Counted from the stretch's first letter, positions 13,330 through 27,246 are shown. The stretch is DNA of 64,000 nt from Promerops cafer (GCA_013398275.1 VZSE01008388.1:1880854-1944853); one strand, 5' to 3'. The notes: a model not told the origin generated them from the letters alone. A program made the numbers and translations.

Positions 13330-13418
13330 CCTAATTAGGGGCTACATCGGGGCTACAGAGATGACGCTTCCACGGAGAACAAGTTTTATTTATGAGCCAG
13401 ATTAGGAGGCATTAATTG
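13330..13418. promoter_or_regulatory. Candidate homeodomain-binding cluster
   Basis: CCTAATTAGG at 13330-13339 is a perfect 10-bp palindrome holding two inverted TAAT cores, the arrangement bound by paired-class and other homeodomain dimers. It is followed by GATTAGG-type sequence at 13400-13406 and ATTAATTG at 13411-13418. The block lacks recognisable repeats. Whether it is a conserved enhancer cannot be judged without alignment. Confidence 0.3.
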
Positions 13419-16400
13419 CTTTCTCTCCTGGTTTCTGCTCAGAAAGGTACAGTAATCACAGGAACATTTTTGACATTGTTGACATAGCTTCCCAGCCCTC
13501 CTGCTGAGAAACAGGGACTCTTGCATACTTCAAAAGGGCTTAAAGGCTCGGGTTGTGCCACCACAGTAGTAGTGCCGATCTAGGACTGGGGTGGGGGGAA
13601 TTTGCATTAGAAGGATTAAATACCAGGGCTATTGTGGAATTTTAAACTGATGTTTTCCGGCTGACCACAGGCCCAGAGCTTGTGTGTGGCATGTTTGAGC
13701 CTCAAAAGTGCTCTTGATCCTCTGATCTTTTATTTCATAACATTTCTCCCCGCTCCCTCCCTTCAAATGTACTTTGCTTTTCTTTTGGCTGCTGAGCAGA
13801 CACACGCTAGCAAAAAGAACACGTTGGGTTGACAGCACTGAAAGCAGTCTGAAGCTCAGGAAAGCTTTCTTTGCATGCATTTGAAATGCGGAGTGTCTGG
13901 ATTACTCTTGTAGTCCTGGGCCCTGCGGTAACAATGAAGTTAAGACAAGATCCATTCGGATCATTCTGATCCAAGTGCCCTGTGAAGCTTTGACACAGTC
14001 CTGCACAAACACTAAGGAGTGTTCTTACATCTGATTATCTTATGAGATGTGTATCTGACTTGTGGTTCATACAAAACTCTCCTGATTTCCATAGCTTGAT
14101 GCAAAATGACAGGTTTCTTGCAGCTTCATCAACATAATGGTGTCTCTGCTGAGACAACCTATTACCAAAACATCAGTCCATTATATTTCTGGCACTTCTC
14201 AAGTACCTTGCTCTGCAGGAAGAGATTGATCCTCTGAGGATGCTCAGTCTCTGACACCACTGCAACCATCATATTTCTGTGCCAACCTGCCATCCAGCTG
14301 TCATTAAACACAGGCTCAGGCTGCACACAGATGTCCTGCCGTGGTAGCAAACTGCTTCTTATTAGGTACTGCAGCTGTTTCTTGGTTAATTCTCAGAGCT
14401 GTCACCCCCCTGCACAGCATTGTGTAAGAAAAACATGGTTCTGGCAGGGAAAGGTATCTGGGGCTGGGGTTTTGGGTTGGTTTTTTGTTTGGTTTTTTTT
14501 GGTTTGGTTTTTTTTTATGCTCTGCACAGAGGTGAATACCCAGCCTTCCAATATTAGCCTTGCCACATTCAGCATCCCAAAGTTGAGCAAGTCTTGCCTT
14601 GCCTTTGAGACAGACATTAGAAGCTGGAAAGGGCCAGTCTTGGCCCTTAGAATGCAACATTGTGGTTTGATGTCTGAGCAGGGCCTGAAAGGGAGGCACA
14701 CACCCCCGCCTGAAGACTAGGAGCACTGGGGGAGTCCCCTTGCTGTTCCCCCACATCACCACATCACAGCCAGCAAGCATCCCTCCACAGGATCATCATG
14801 ACAGCCCCATGAAAACAGGGACCCACAGCCTGCTCCCAGCTCTTGTGTAAATCTGGTTGCCTTCCCAGAGCACAGCCCTGTGGTTTACAGGGCACACACA
14901 CCCTCTGTAAGCAGAATCAGTCTCTTTCCACTGCTGTGTGGCTCTTTGTGGCTGAAGGCCCCTGTCAGTGTCAGCTAAAATTGCTGGGGACCTAATACGC
15001 AAATATATATCTGTTCCTGTCCTTTCAAGAATCACTCTTTCTGGTGTTTCTAGTAGTTATAATTCAGCAAGGACTTGGCAACTCATCAAAGCTAGCATTT
15101 TCTCTTAGTCTGATGCAGGAAAGTAATAGAAGAGCAACCACTAAAGATCTTGGACCAGTTACACAGAGACGCAGCAAGAGGATTCAAATTTTTCACTGCA
15201 GCCATGACTCAGCTTTGCAGCCCATCCCCTACAGGGTAGTTTCCCCAAAGTGATGGTTGTACCACAGCCAGCTATCCCTTAACCACATTTCCTCACATAT
15301 CCTGGGATGAATCCTCCATGGGAAGTTGAGCATGCTGCCATGGAAGCAGAAGCAGATACAGGCTTCAAGAGCAGGTGTGCTCTCATCTGCATTTGACAGA
15401 TGCCTGTTAATTATGCATAATGCACAAGAGGTATACTTGGTGCTAGACCAACAGCAAGCAAGACCAGCCCCTTTCCCCAATGAGTTTTCCATGCAGATTA
15501 TGCAGATACCAAGAGGCAAGGCAGGATTAGGCATGAAAGAGGAAGCCAACCATGTCACAGAGGAGGATGGCGATGAAAGGAGAGACAAAAGGTGTAAGAC
15601 ATTTAGTGGAATTGAAAGGGGGTGGTTTGAAGAAGAGAAGAGAAATGGTTTTCTACTCATGAGAAACAAAACATAAAGAGGAAGCAGAAATTTGTCAGAA
15701 GTCCCAGAGAGTATTGAGAAGACATACCAGCTTCAGGCTTAAAACGAGCACAGCTCCTGCCCTGGCCACCATATCTTACTTGTGCAATAAGGCTGTTGGA
15801 ACCTGGGAATGAATAGTCCTAGAAATGCAGCAGAAGGGGCTGCCATGAGTTGGTTTTTTGGCAATATGCACGGATGTGCAATATTCTGGATGTGTAGCAT
15901 GAAAGGATAAGCAGGAGCTGGGGAAATACAGGCATGACAAGATCTATGCTGAGCTGCCTGTACAGGCCTCTATGGTCCTGGATACTTGGGACAGATTTGT
16001 CTCACAGTAGTGTTGTTCAGATCCTCGTGTCATCCTTCTGTTTGGGAAGGGGTGACAGGAAAGCACCAATGATACTCAAGAGGGGCATAAAGTCACCACT
16101 ACCTCCTCACAAGAGATGCAGCCCACAATCCATCCTGCTTCACTCTTGCAGCTGCAAACTGACAGGAGAAAAGCTGCTGACAAAAAGGAGTCCTTTAAAT
16201 CAATAGACAACTCAATGGCTTTTTGATTCACAGTTCCTGATTCAATATCCTGCTGGAACAAGGATAAGTCTCTATTTGATGGTCTACTCAGCAAGATGCC
16301 TATTTGGAATCCTGCACTGACCACATCAGACCACGCAATTCCTCTCCTCCTTGCCAGGATGCACTTACACATTGCCTGCTTTAATAGTTGAGGTGGCCCC

Positions 16401-16690
16401 TTTATTTCAATCATTTCTTTTCACTGGATTCTGCAACCTTCTGAAACAATTTCAAGTTGACTTTTTTTCCCTGGGCTAAAATTTCTCATGCCCATGCTCA
16501 GCCTCGGGTGATGAAAGTTTGACGATAATCTGCTGTTGCTGGTGTCTTGACTCAACAAAGTGGTGATTTTGGGCTGGAACAACTGGAACTCACTGATACA
16601 CTGATTGGAAGAGGCACGGAACAAATTGTACCTCCCCACTAACGCCATACACTCTAATTTTCAGGTCCCAGGATGTCCCTTCACCACTGC
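13419..16690. other. Single-copy DNA with a T-rich low-complexity tract
   Basis: No gene is recognised. A GGTTTTTT-type low-complexity tract spans about 14469-14516, and on the minus strand it gives a spurious Lys/Pro/Asn-rich frame. ATTATGCATAAT at 15410-15421 is a perfect 12-bp palindrome resembling a POU-dimer site. Confidence 0.45.
14477..14516 (+). repeat. GGTTTTTT-type low-complexity tract
   Basis: Runs of 3 to 9 T are separated by GG or G. It is the largest T-rich low-complexity stretch in the first 40 kb of the window. Confidence 0.85.
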
Positions 16691-16711
16691 TTCAGCACCC
16701 AGGCAGCGTCC
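16691..16711 (+). promoter_or_regulatory. RE1/NRSE-like (REST) motif
   Basis: The left half TTCAGCACC (16691-16699) matches the canonical REST left half-site exactly. The right part, AGGCAGCGTCC (16701-16711), matches the canonical right half if one A of GGACAGCGCC is deleted and one C is changed to T. Left and right halves are in the correct order and almost the correct spacing. REST recruits corepressors to silence neuronal genes outside neurons (family knowledge). The one-base deletion may weaken binding. Confidence 0.35.
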
Positions 16712-18696
16712 AGACTGCAGAACACCCTCCTTGCTTCAGTCCATGTTGCCTGCTGATCCAGCATGTATGGTCCTGCTATGGCTTACCCATGCAGGTCACT
16801 TCATCTAAGAGACATTAGCAAAGTGGTTGATACTATTAAAGAGAACCATGATCAAACAGAGCCCGCAGGCTTAGCAAGCCAAGTCGTTGCAGGGTAACAC
16901 TGCTTTTCATTAACTTATTTTTCCTTTGGCACAAACCTTGCTAATGTGTGGCCCCTGATTTTGCAGAGTGCCCATCCTTTTCCCTGTGTGCCTCCCCTGA
17001 CTTCTAACACATGGTACACAAAGTTTTGCTTTGAAATCCCTTAGGACAAATGGGCCTATTCACAGGATTAAATGCTGCCCACTATGGTTTCCAGAGCTAA
17101 GTTGACTGCGGCACAAGACCTGGGGCTCTTGATTTCAGCTGACATCCTCTCAGTGTGGGGGAGTGAGCTGCCTTTGTGTAGGTTCTTATGGCTCTCTTGC
17201 ACTCCCTTGTTCTCTCTTTTTTAGGGCCCCTTCACTTCACCTTTTCTGCTCCCCTACACATACTAGTGCCAGGAGACCCCTTCAACACCACCTTCCCCTA
17301 CCTTGCAACTGAGCCCTTGGCAACATGATCTCAGCTGGGTACTTCATCTCTGTGCCCCACTGGTAGCTCAAGATCAGTCAAGGGTGACATCTGAGCCCAC
17401 ATTCTTTTTTACATGGCCCCTGTGTGCTCTGCAACTGTAGGAAAGAGCCCTGCTGGAGAGTTCCATGAAGAGCAACACAGGCAGTGGCAGAGGACTTTTC
17501 ATTTTGTTTCACCCCGTGAAGAGCCCGGCTGAGCAGATTCCTCAACCCAAACATCTGTGAAAGGAGGGTGGAAGAGATTAAAAGCCTTGAACCTCTTCAG
17601 AGTCACAAAGTAGTCTGTTAGTGAAGGTCTCTGGAACTGGCCAAAAGCTAAGGGGGTGTGGCAGGGAAAATTCTCCAAAGCCAGGCTAAACTCAAAAGAA
17701 GGCCAGAGCTCATCTGTGCTCCCCTTACCCTCTCTTGGCACTCTCCACCACCAGGAGCACCCACTGCAGAGCCCGCTGGAAAGCAAGGCAGTTTCACAAG
17801 GGCAGACTATTAACTTTGAATCAAAAGAACATTCAGGCAGCCAGCAGGTCTGGTGGGAGGGAGGGCTGGGGTGAGCACAGCTCCCCATCCTGCCCAGCTC
17901 TTGGAGCCCAGCCGGATCAGCTGGGGCAGGGGGGAATGAAACATCTCCAGTGTCAGCCAGTGAGGCTTGCCTTCCCTTTATAGCAGCCCTGAGTGAGAGA
18001 CACTGCAGAGAGCTGAGCTTCAGGGGTGAGGGGGGACCAAATGCTGGCCTGCAAAGTCAATAGTAATTTAACACCCCACTGACTTTTTTGGTTGGCAACA
18101 GGATAGATATTTAAATCATAACCTTCTCTCTCCTATACCCCTCCTCCCCACCAAAAATAAATAAATAAACCCAGCAGACCCTGTTTTGGCCTGCCAAGAA
18201 CTTGGAGCATTTGCTGTGCACTCCCCGAGGCTCACGTTGGGCACCGTCAGCTGAGTCTTTCCTTGAACCAGGGATGCTCACTCCCATCCAGCCTTTGGAG
18301 GGGTGCTGAGGACCAGGTGTCAGCAAGGCTGGCCCCAGCAGCTGGCTGGGACCCAGGCCTGTGTCCCTGGGTTGCTGTGCAACCAGAGGCACAAGGCTCA
18401 GCATGGCAGTGCATACGTGCTGTTTCATCCATGCCGCAGCCAGCTCATACCAGCCTCTCTGACCCCTGGCACCGCACTCATGGGCCCCAGCTGGGCTCAT
18501 CGCCTGTCAGGGGGAGCAGCAGGAGAGGCCAGGAGTCTGAGAAGAAAGTGAGGAATACGGGGAGGGAGGAGAAAAAAAAGGTATTTTTGAGTGTCAAGTA
18601 GAGCCCTTAGAGAGCCACCAGGATTTGAGACTAAATTCTTTTCCACTTGAAACAGATGCCTGAAAACAGGTCCTACAAACTCCCTCCTCTCTGCAG
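16712..18696. other. Single-copy DNA, no gene recognised
   Basis: No exon or repeat family was recognised. An AAAT-type tetranucleotide run lies at about 18153-18169. Confidence 0.5.
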
Positions 18697-18803
18697 GTTA
18701 CAGAGCCATGGCCCATCAGCTCCTCAAGACTGCAATCTTCTTTTTATTAATTTGTTCAGACCTTGGAAGAAATGGAGCTCATGGCAGAGCCATCTCCTGC
18801 TCA
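18697..18803 (+). other. Possible signal-peptide-encoding exon
   Basis: A pyrimidine-rich acceptor ending CTGCAG (18691-18696) is followed by an ATG at 18708 with G at -3 and G at +4. The 32 codons up to a GTGAGA donor after 18803 begin MAHQLLKTAIFFLLICSDLG. That is a short basic N-region, a hydrophobic core of about 9 residues and a plausible cleavage site after the Ala-His-Gly at residues 24-26. The exon would end in phase 0. I do not recognise the protein and could not find a convincing next exon downstream, so this may be chance. Confidence 0.18.
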
Positions 18804-21800
18804 GTGAGAATCGCCCCAAAACCCATGTTTTGTCCTCCCACCCCACAGAGTAGGACAAAGACTCAGCTCCAGCATCTCCCTTACCTCCTTTCCCTTGAAG
18901 GAGTGTCTTTTCCTTGCACATGGTACTGCAAAACAGCTCTTTCCCTAAGGGAGCTCTCTGTCATCCTTTACAGCTCTGGTTTCTGTTTGCACCCTCTGTC
19001 CATGGGTCCTAATCCACAAGGCAATGAATTCAGTGGAAAAACATCCATCAGCTGCAAGGCCCATTGAATATGCCTGATATCAATTAGGATCTAATTTGTC
19101 TAGTCTTATTATTCACATATGAGTCCTGTGACTGAGACTCCCAGCAGTAAATGGGAAATTTTCTCCCTCTCTGCACCTGGGTTTCAGTGGTTTTGATCAA
19201 ACTAAATAGCCTGGCTTGAACTTCTGTGGCTGCAGCCCCCGCCTACCACCACTGGGCTGGATGTAGCAGAGAAAAGTGCTGACTTTGGGAAGGGGAAAGC
19301 AAGAAGAGGAGCTAGCTTGGAAGAACACATGCAAGTAATGAATTTGCAGTGGAATGTCCAGTTATCCCCAGAATCTTTCTAATAGGATGACCTTCAGGTG
19401 AGCAGCAGGAAAATGAGCTTTTGTTAACACATGTAGCGAGGCCTTTTGTGCTTTCACAGGGTTGGCAGCGACTGAGGTGCTCCCCAACAGCCTGCTTTCC
19501 ACTGGACTGTGCATGCCAGTTGTCTGAAAAGCTGAGAAGTCAAAAAAGAGGGCTGCAAACAAAGAGCTATGTGATGCCAAATATAACTATGGGGTCAGCT
19601 CCCTCCAGTCTCCTTTGCACATTGACACAGCTCAAGACAGAACTGAGTCCAAGCACCTATAAATTAAGACTATAGTCCAAAAAATGTCTGAAGAATGCCC
19701 TGCTGCCAGGTGCTGACTGTGAATATTAGGGCTAAAGCTGCTGCTTTAAAATTTCTGAGAGTTGGATTCTGTCCTATTCCCTCCCTTATAGTGCTGCAGC
19801 AGGGGAGCTGCTTAGTTCAGCCCAGCCTTTCAAATGTTTGTGCCTGAAAGTAGGTTCCCAAATGTGTGGAGCAGCCCTTTTCAGAAGCTCAGTGCATCTG
19901 GATGAATAATGTCAGATGTCCTCACAGCTATTGAAAACGCATTCCAGCTGCCTAACTCTGGTATTTGGAGCCAAATTTGAGGTGAGTATGATGGAAAAGT
20001 TTGGTTTCACTTGTTAGCAAGTCCTTCAGTTCATACCCAGTGGAAAAAAGGGACTAGCAAAATTTAGGATGGCTACAGTAGAAGACAATAGAGACAGAAT
20101 ATTGGTCTGTTAGCAGATTTCCACCCATTTCTTTTGTAAGCCCATGAATAAATATCTCTCCAATGCCATTGTTTGTTTTTATTCTTCCTGAAAATGGTCC
20201 TCCTATTATTTTTACCTCATCCCTTGGCACTCTATGTAATCCCTCTAGTACATTCTTTTTGTGAAGAAATCTAGTCTGAGCAGAAGAAAGGTCATACTCT
20301 TAGCCACACCTCTGTTAAAGCCTAGACAACAGTGGGCTGTGTCATGGAGTTATAGGTTGTGCCACTGACTGAATGGAAACAGGAATGACTACGGGACTGT
20401 GCTTCCTTTGTCCTTCAGATATCTCTTACTTTCAGGAATGGTGCACAATAGGTTCTAAGGAGTGGCTTTCTTTCTCAGAGACAATTTAAAATTGAGCAAC
20501 TTTTTCTTCCTGTATCAGTTTTGTACAACTCTTAGTTTATATGTACCTCCTTTCAGAGTGAAGGGGATATTCAGGAATGCTGAGCTTCATAGACTACTGA
20601 GCTTTGCCTTATGACATGAACAGACCCCAGGCACTGCTGAGTGGACAAACCTGGATGATGGAAGCAGTGGGTCTGAGAGAAGGTAGATGATGAGTGTGCA
20701 TGCCTGTACTCAGAGGAGTTCCACTCACAGCTCTTCCCATCAGAGGGAGCCTCTTGCTCCCTGTGTCTTTGGGAGCTAGCTTTATCAACTAAAATCAGCT
20801 CAAGATCTTTGCCTGCAGATTACAAAATAGTCCCATCCTTGTCTCCCTCCTTCCATCTCCCTCTCTTTAACTAATATCTCCTTAGCGCTAGGGGGATGGC
20901 AGAGATCCCAAGGGAGTGGTGGTGGCGGGGAAATCCCAGATATCTGGAGACGACCTGCTGTAGGGGAGGAATTTAAATGCCAGCCTTCCCATGGGAACTC
21001 AGGAGACATGGGGAGAAGGACCAGACTGCTTCTTTCAAGTCCCTTTGACATTCAAGAAAATGTTGCCCGAAGACCCAGTGGGCTGGCTCTTACAAGATGC
21101 ATCTTCTTGATGTTCTCCAGGCACAACTGCTCAACAGAAACACATTTGACACAAGCAGGAATAAATGAGCTTGTGTGTCCCAGGCCTTTAACCTTCTCAG
21201 TCCTGGCTGGTCAATGTACCAGCAGACATTGGTACTTGAACTATGTCTTTACAGAGTTCCACTGGCAGGGAGGAGATGTTCTCATGGCAGAGAACTCTTG
21301 TGGGGGGCCACAGTGGCATTGTGAGCTTGGTATTTCATGAGTTAGTCTCATGTGAACTCAGTCCCAGAGGAGAAAATGACACAAAATCAATTGCACAGAT
21401 CAATACCTGTTCTGATGTATTTCCTGGTCACAGGCCAGATGGCCAATTGAAGGTAAACATAGTCTGAACAAAGTCTGTGCACAGCAAAATGTTCCAGATG
21501 GGAACCAGAAGTTCAGAGCTCATCAGAGCCATCTCCACACACACATTACAGGCACCAACCAAACACTAATAAATGATTAACGGGGCTGCTGTGCATTAGT
21601 CTCAGTTTTTGGTCCCCTCCCACTACTTCTGGATAATTTCACAAAAAAGGCAGATGATAGGGAATTGTGCATTTGGAGACATTAATTAGATATTTAGCTC
21701 TCTGTGAACTTCATACTGTCCTGAGAATCCTGTTTCCCCCTTCCTAGATGCCTCAGACCTCAGACAAGTCCTTTCAGATGGAGGTTGCTCAAAGGCAGTC

Positions 21801-24800
21801 CCCTTTGGAGTCCAAGCAAAGTCTTAAGTATCCAACTCTTTCCTGAAGTCTTACAGAGCAATGCAGCAACTCTCTTCTTCCTACTGTGAATTGATCTTTA
21901 TCTTCAGAATCCTCAGTTCTTCATATGATGGTAAAGAGAGACAAGACCTAGGGGTGGAAGTTTCTGCTTATGATGAAGAGCTGATACAAGAAAATCACTT
22001 GGGCTTATTGCCTCCTTCAGACCATCCTCCCACATTTCCACTTCCCCTTCACTTCCTCTATCCTTCAGCTGTGGGTAGTCTGGAGATCCATCTGTCACTT
22101 CTGCCTCTTGGCCCATTTTCCATGCCTGTAACACTACAGCACTGTAATATCAGAAATATTCTTTCTGTCTTGGGTGCTGCCCACTCTTTTGTACTCCATA
22201 GTACAGTCACACTGCCAGACTAGTAACAGGCTGAGGGGAAGGAAGCCTTTGTTCATTTTGTCAGGCTCCAGCCCTAGTTTTCAACACGGTCTGAAACTGG
22301 TGTGAGGGACTCTAATATCCAGCTATGATCAGATACAGCCCAAGTGGGTGGAAGGATATGGAGCTGAAATTGGTCTTTCTATTCCAAACGGTGTCTTCAT
22401 AGCCTTTCCCTTGAACATGGGCATCTTGAGTGAGAGAAGACCACTGGTCAGGTCTCCAGGAGCAAGAGAGGATGGCACTGGAGGGGACTGTGCCCTGACA
22501 TCTCTGCAGAGCACAGCAGCTCTGCACCAGCCATTCTTGTTCTCTGACCTTCAGTTCCCCCCTCAATAATTTTATTCATTATACAACACCAGGATTAGAC
22601 AGTGCCTGCTGGTTGGCACGCTCTGATGGGCATTAATACCTGCTGGCACAGAAGCAGGCACATGCCAATACTCCTGTGTGCTAATGAAAAGGCACCATTT
22701 CCACTTACATTTCAGCACACACAAGGTTTCCTGAGAGCCAGCATTGATCTTTGTGTTCAGGGGAACATGTGCTGCCGTCAGTCCTGCCTTGCAGCTCCAG
22801 GAGTCCTGCGGCTTAGGGCAATGACAGAGAGTGGGATGAAGGCACATTGAATCCCCACAGAGTTTTTGTGGGGCTAGAGCTTGTCAACACCATATCACAC
22901 AAAAGAACTCTCAGTTGCAAGGCCCAACAGCAAGACAACACCCCAAGAACACTGCACGTGACCTTACTGTCATTTTATCAGATTAGCAGAAACTCACTGT
23001 CTCATAGTGCTATGGGGCACATGAGCTAAGCAAGGTATTTTTCTAAGTAGGTAGTATTTATAATGGTCTCCAAATGTTGTGTTGGAATAGTAACTATTTA
23101 AAGCATGTTAGACTTCCAAAAGAAAAATGTCCCTTGTTGCTTCTGGTAAACTGATTTCAAGGCCACGGGGCTGTGAAGGAATTTGCCCTCAAGCTTGCTT
23201 AGTCCAGAACCAACCACTGCAGAGAATCTTGAAATATATCTCTGGAGGAACCGATAACAATCACATTTCAACTCAGAATGGACAATGGAGCTATGGAGCC
23301 ATTAGGCTGATTCAGATGTCTGCTATGACCAGAATGGACAGCATCTGTCCACCTGATCCATAATTGTTTATGTTTTTGATCTAGAGGTGATGTATGGGAA
23401 TAAAAAACCTTTGAAAAAGTGGGGTACTAAGTGCAGAAATGGGCATGACAGGTACTAGCATGGAGGGGTTCATATCCAGCAGGTGACAGATCTGATGTTG
23501 TATGGCAAACCAATTTAAAAAAACACTCCAAGACTACTAACAGCAGCCTGGCACTGCTGCAGTTCATGTGCAAGACAGTGGGTCATCTGAAACCTCTGTG
23601 AACAGGACCATATACACATACATGCTTGGTGACAACCACCTACCCCCAGCAAGTTGAGGATATGAAGATTTGCTACTCAGCTCTTGGTGTGTGGGAATTT
23701 TGATTCAGTTCCACGAATGCAACTCTGCAATTCAGGCTCTGCAAACAATAGTTTGGTTACTCCAAGGGCAGTGAGCATGAAAGGGGTGTGACTGGAGCGG
23801 CTCTGTTCCCAGAAGTCAGGCCAATTCTCTAATGGGAGCTCAACCAGCATCTCTGCTGAGTGTCCAGGAAAGTAGTTTTGGCAGCCTCTCTGGAGATAGT
23901 TCCAGTTCGGGAGAAACTGCTGCTAGATTTGGGACAGACAGCGTGCAGGTCACGCCTGTGTGCAGCCAACAGCACAAGCAGACATCTTTGCCAGAGACGC
24001 TTCTACAGCATGCTCAATTTTCACTTTTAATTCATTGTATTGCATTGTTCTTGCAGGTCAGCCCCTTCCACTCCCCTCTGCCTCACCAGCCTTTCATTGC
24101 CGAACCATGCCACATCTTCTCTCTGCCCAAAACTTTCTTTGTTTCTCTGCTCCTTCCCCCACAAAAGGATTTCTCTTTCTCCTCTATTTCAGAATCACAT
24201 GTCCCCTAGAAAACACTCTTATCTGAGTGTTTCCTATTAGAAGCACAGTAAATACAGGAAATTTTTTGCTTAAACAAAAGGCCCTGCTACTAACCTGCGT
24301 GAGAAAAACATCCTCTCCTGTAAATTCTTTGGGATAGGCACCGTTTCATCCTTTCTCTCAGAGAAATCCTCCAGCACAAAGCCTCTGTGCAGCTCAGTTG
24401 CAGTTAACAAACAGGAACGATGAACTGAGATTGCAAGGGATGAAACGGTAACACTGACCTTACTGGAATAAGTTCATTCCCGTTTGCAATTATCTGGTGA
24501 CAGACTTCACCTCAGGCTGAATAAATATAGTTATTCAGTTTCCAGAGCTCCAGTTACTATTTCATAAATGGTGCTCAACTGCGACTTGGCCTGGCTTCAA
24601 ACAGGGATGAGTAGCTTAGCTCCAATTGATTTGTTCTTTAAGTAAAAATTAGAGCAAGTACAATGCCAGGATTGCAGTCCCCATGTGGAGCATGATATCT
24701 CTGAGAGAGAGAATATGGCTTTGGACCTTGAGGTGATAGCTGGGTTCTGAAACCAGCTCAGCAGGTGATATTCAGAAAATCACCATTCTTCAGGTTTCAG

Positions 24801-27230
24801 TTTCCTGAAGGAAAAGGGGAGCATCGTAATGCAGTACCACAGGAGCCACTAGAGTGTATTTGCAGTTCTTGAAACCAGTATAGAGTCTTGTATAACTACA
24901 TTTACAGTCAACTTCAAGTGGTATTTCTTTCAGTGGAGCACTTCCTTCCTAAAAGCATTGTCCTCAAATGCTCATGAGTGCTGCTTTGAATAAGGGCACC
25001 ATAGGCATCTAGCAGTCCTCTGACGGAACAAAGCTTTCCCTGCACAGTGCTGTCTGGTTCAGACAGGTCAGTAAGTACAAAATGTATCAGCAGACACCTA
25101 GGTTTGATAGATGTTATGTTTGACATAAGTCAGAAATGAGCTTTCATAATTCGGTGAATATCTGTTCCTAAAACATCAGTCAACACTACGACAAACATGG
25201 AGGTTTTAACCATCTCCATGCAGATTCTAAAAGAGGGTGACTAGCAACACCTCTGCACTGCAGCACAAATCAAGGGCCAGGGGATACTGAGGTCAGCTGA
25301 AACATGTACTGGTGGAACCAGGCTTGGAAGAGCTCTGGACCAGCTGATAAGTCAACAATATCTCAGGCAGGAGGCCAGATGAGAGAGCTGTGAGAGGCAT
25401 GGGATTGGAAGAATGGTGGAGATGTTCTAGATCTGGACAGCGTGGCAGCAGCAGCAGAGCTGCACGTGAGGCAACATGGACTGACAGGGGAAGCAATGCT
25501 GTCAGGAGCAGTGGTGGCCACAAAGGCTGCACGCGCTGGCCTGCAGCCAGGCAGTGCTGCAATCAGTCTCTCACTGCTGTCAGCAGCTGGTGAGGCCACA
25601 AACTGAAAGACAAGGCTGCACAGACAAGATTATGAAACCCACCACAGCTGTATGAGTAGGAGCAACCTTAAGCTGCTTGGAGAATGAGATATTAAGGTGA
25701 GGCTTCACACACACCCAGGCTCCATGCAATAGAACCACCACCTCACAGCAGCCCTCAGCACACACAAAACTGGCCTGATGAAGGTAAAGCAAGGGCACAG
25801 TGGAGTATTTCTGTAGGGCTTGGAGCCATTTGCAGTGCAGTAGTAGCTCTGGTGACAGTGGCAACTCAGCAGCCATCCATGAGACACTGCTTTGCATAGG
25901 GCTGGCTGCTGGAAACCCAACCTATAGCACAGGGGGACAGGGCTGGTGTTTAGTCCACTTGATGGAAAAGGGCATGCTCTGCCTCAAGGGTGGCCAGTCT
26001 TCCACTTCAGCAGAGGGGAGAAATTAAATGGACTGTTTGAAGGAGATACAAATGTTAAAAATATTCCCTATAACCCTGCCTGGAGATGGTTACTGTAAAT
26101 ACCACCATGAGTGCACTACACCACTTCTGGCATAGCTGGCTATTTTTTATTTTTTTAAAATCACTCCTACTGTTGATAAAAATCCAGAGACACTGACACA
26201 ATCCCAAAGTTATCCAGAGAGATTCAAAATATCCCATGGCTGGCAAACTTAAATAAAAGCTTTGATGTACCAAAGATGCCTCAACAGCACAGAGCTGCAA
26301 TTCGCTGGGTTAAAGAATCTCACAGGACAACCTGCCTTTGACTGCCTTGACACAGTTCCAGCAAGAGGGATGGATAGTAGCCCTGCAGGGGACAGCCTCA
26401 GCATGTAGACAACCACTACTCACCCATGGCCACGGCCACTGGCAATGCCACAGTCCCCATGGGCCCCAGAGTCCCCTTGGCTGACAGAACTTGAACAGAG
26501 GACTCTGCTGAGCACCAAGACACATGGCTGCAGGACTGTCACCACAAGCCACCACTGAGAAGTCCTGGAGGCCAGCCTCAGAAATCCTCAGGACTGCATT
26601 CAGCTCTCAAGATGCCACCTATCTGCCCCTTCCCTAGCCAGCTGCCTCACAACCAACTTCTTCTGCAGTTTCAGTTGCTACACAAGGCTGTTCACATCAT
26701 CCTGCATGCAGACACTGGCCAGAGCTTATATGAAGGGGAGGACAGGCAGGAAGATCCTACCAAAGAGCATGAAAGCCAAAACAAATTAAAAATATACCCA
26801 TGTTGGCAAGTAGCAAGAGCCCAAGGTTTGTGTTCTCCAGTTCATCATGCTCAGCTCTTACATTGATGATGCATGGGGTCTCAAGGTGGCAGAGGGTGCC
26901 AGCTCCCAAGGAGAGGATCCATCTTTCTTTCCATAGATTTTCTTGGCAATCTGGCTTGAAATGTCAATGTAAGATAACTTAAACAAGCCTGAATTGTTTT
27001 TTTTCAACCAGTATTGAAAGCCCAGTCCCTAGGTGAGTTGGCACTGAAAATCCCAAGTAAATTTTGAAAATCCTGACCCAAATAAATAACCTAATAATAC
27101 TTGTGATATCAAGTGACTGCAATGAAGGGGGAGAACCCTAATGGCTACTATAAACCTCTGTTCATTGCAACTGCATTGGGAATGGGATCTGGGAAACCCC
27201 ATTTCTGAGTAGGGCAGGATCTCCCTCACA
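18804..27230. other. Single-copy DNA, no gene recognised
   Basis: Short frames lie on both strands with no recognisable domain. The stretch 24040-24190 is pyrimidine-rich and ends in an acceptor-like TTTCAG, but no exon follows. A CAGCAGCAGCAG run occurs near 25445. No interspersed repeat family was recognised, although old elements could be missed by eye. Confidence 0.45.
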
Positions 27231-27246
27231 TGCATGTGCACATGCA
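27231..27246. repeat. 16-bp perfect palindrome
   Basis: TGCATGTGCACATGCA is its own reverse complement. It consists of alternating purine and pyrimidine steps and could form Z-DNA or a small cruciform, but it may be chance. Confidence 0.8.
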
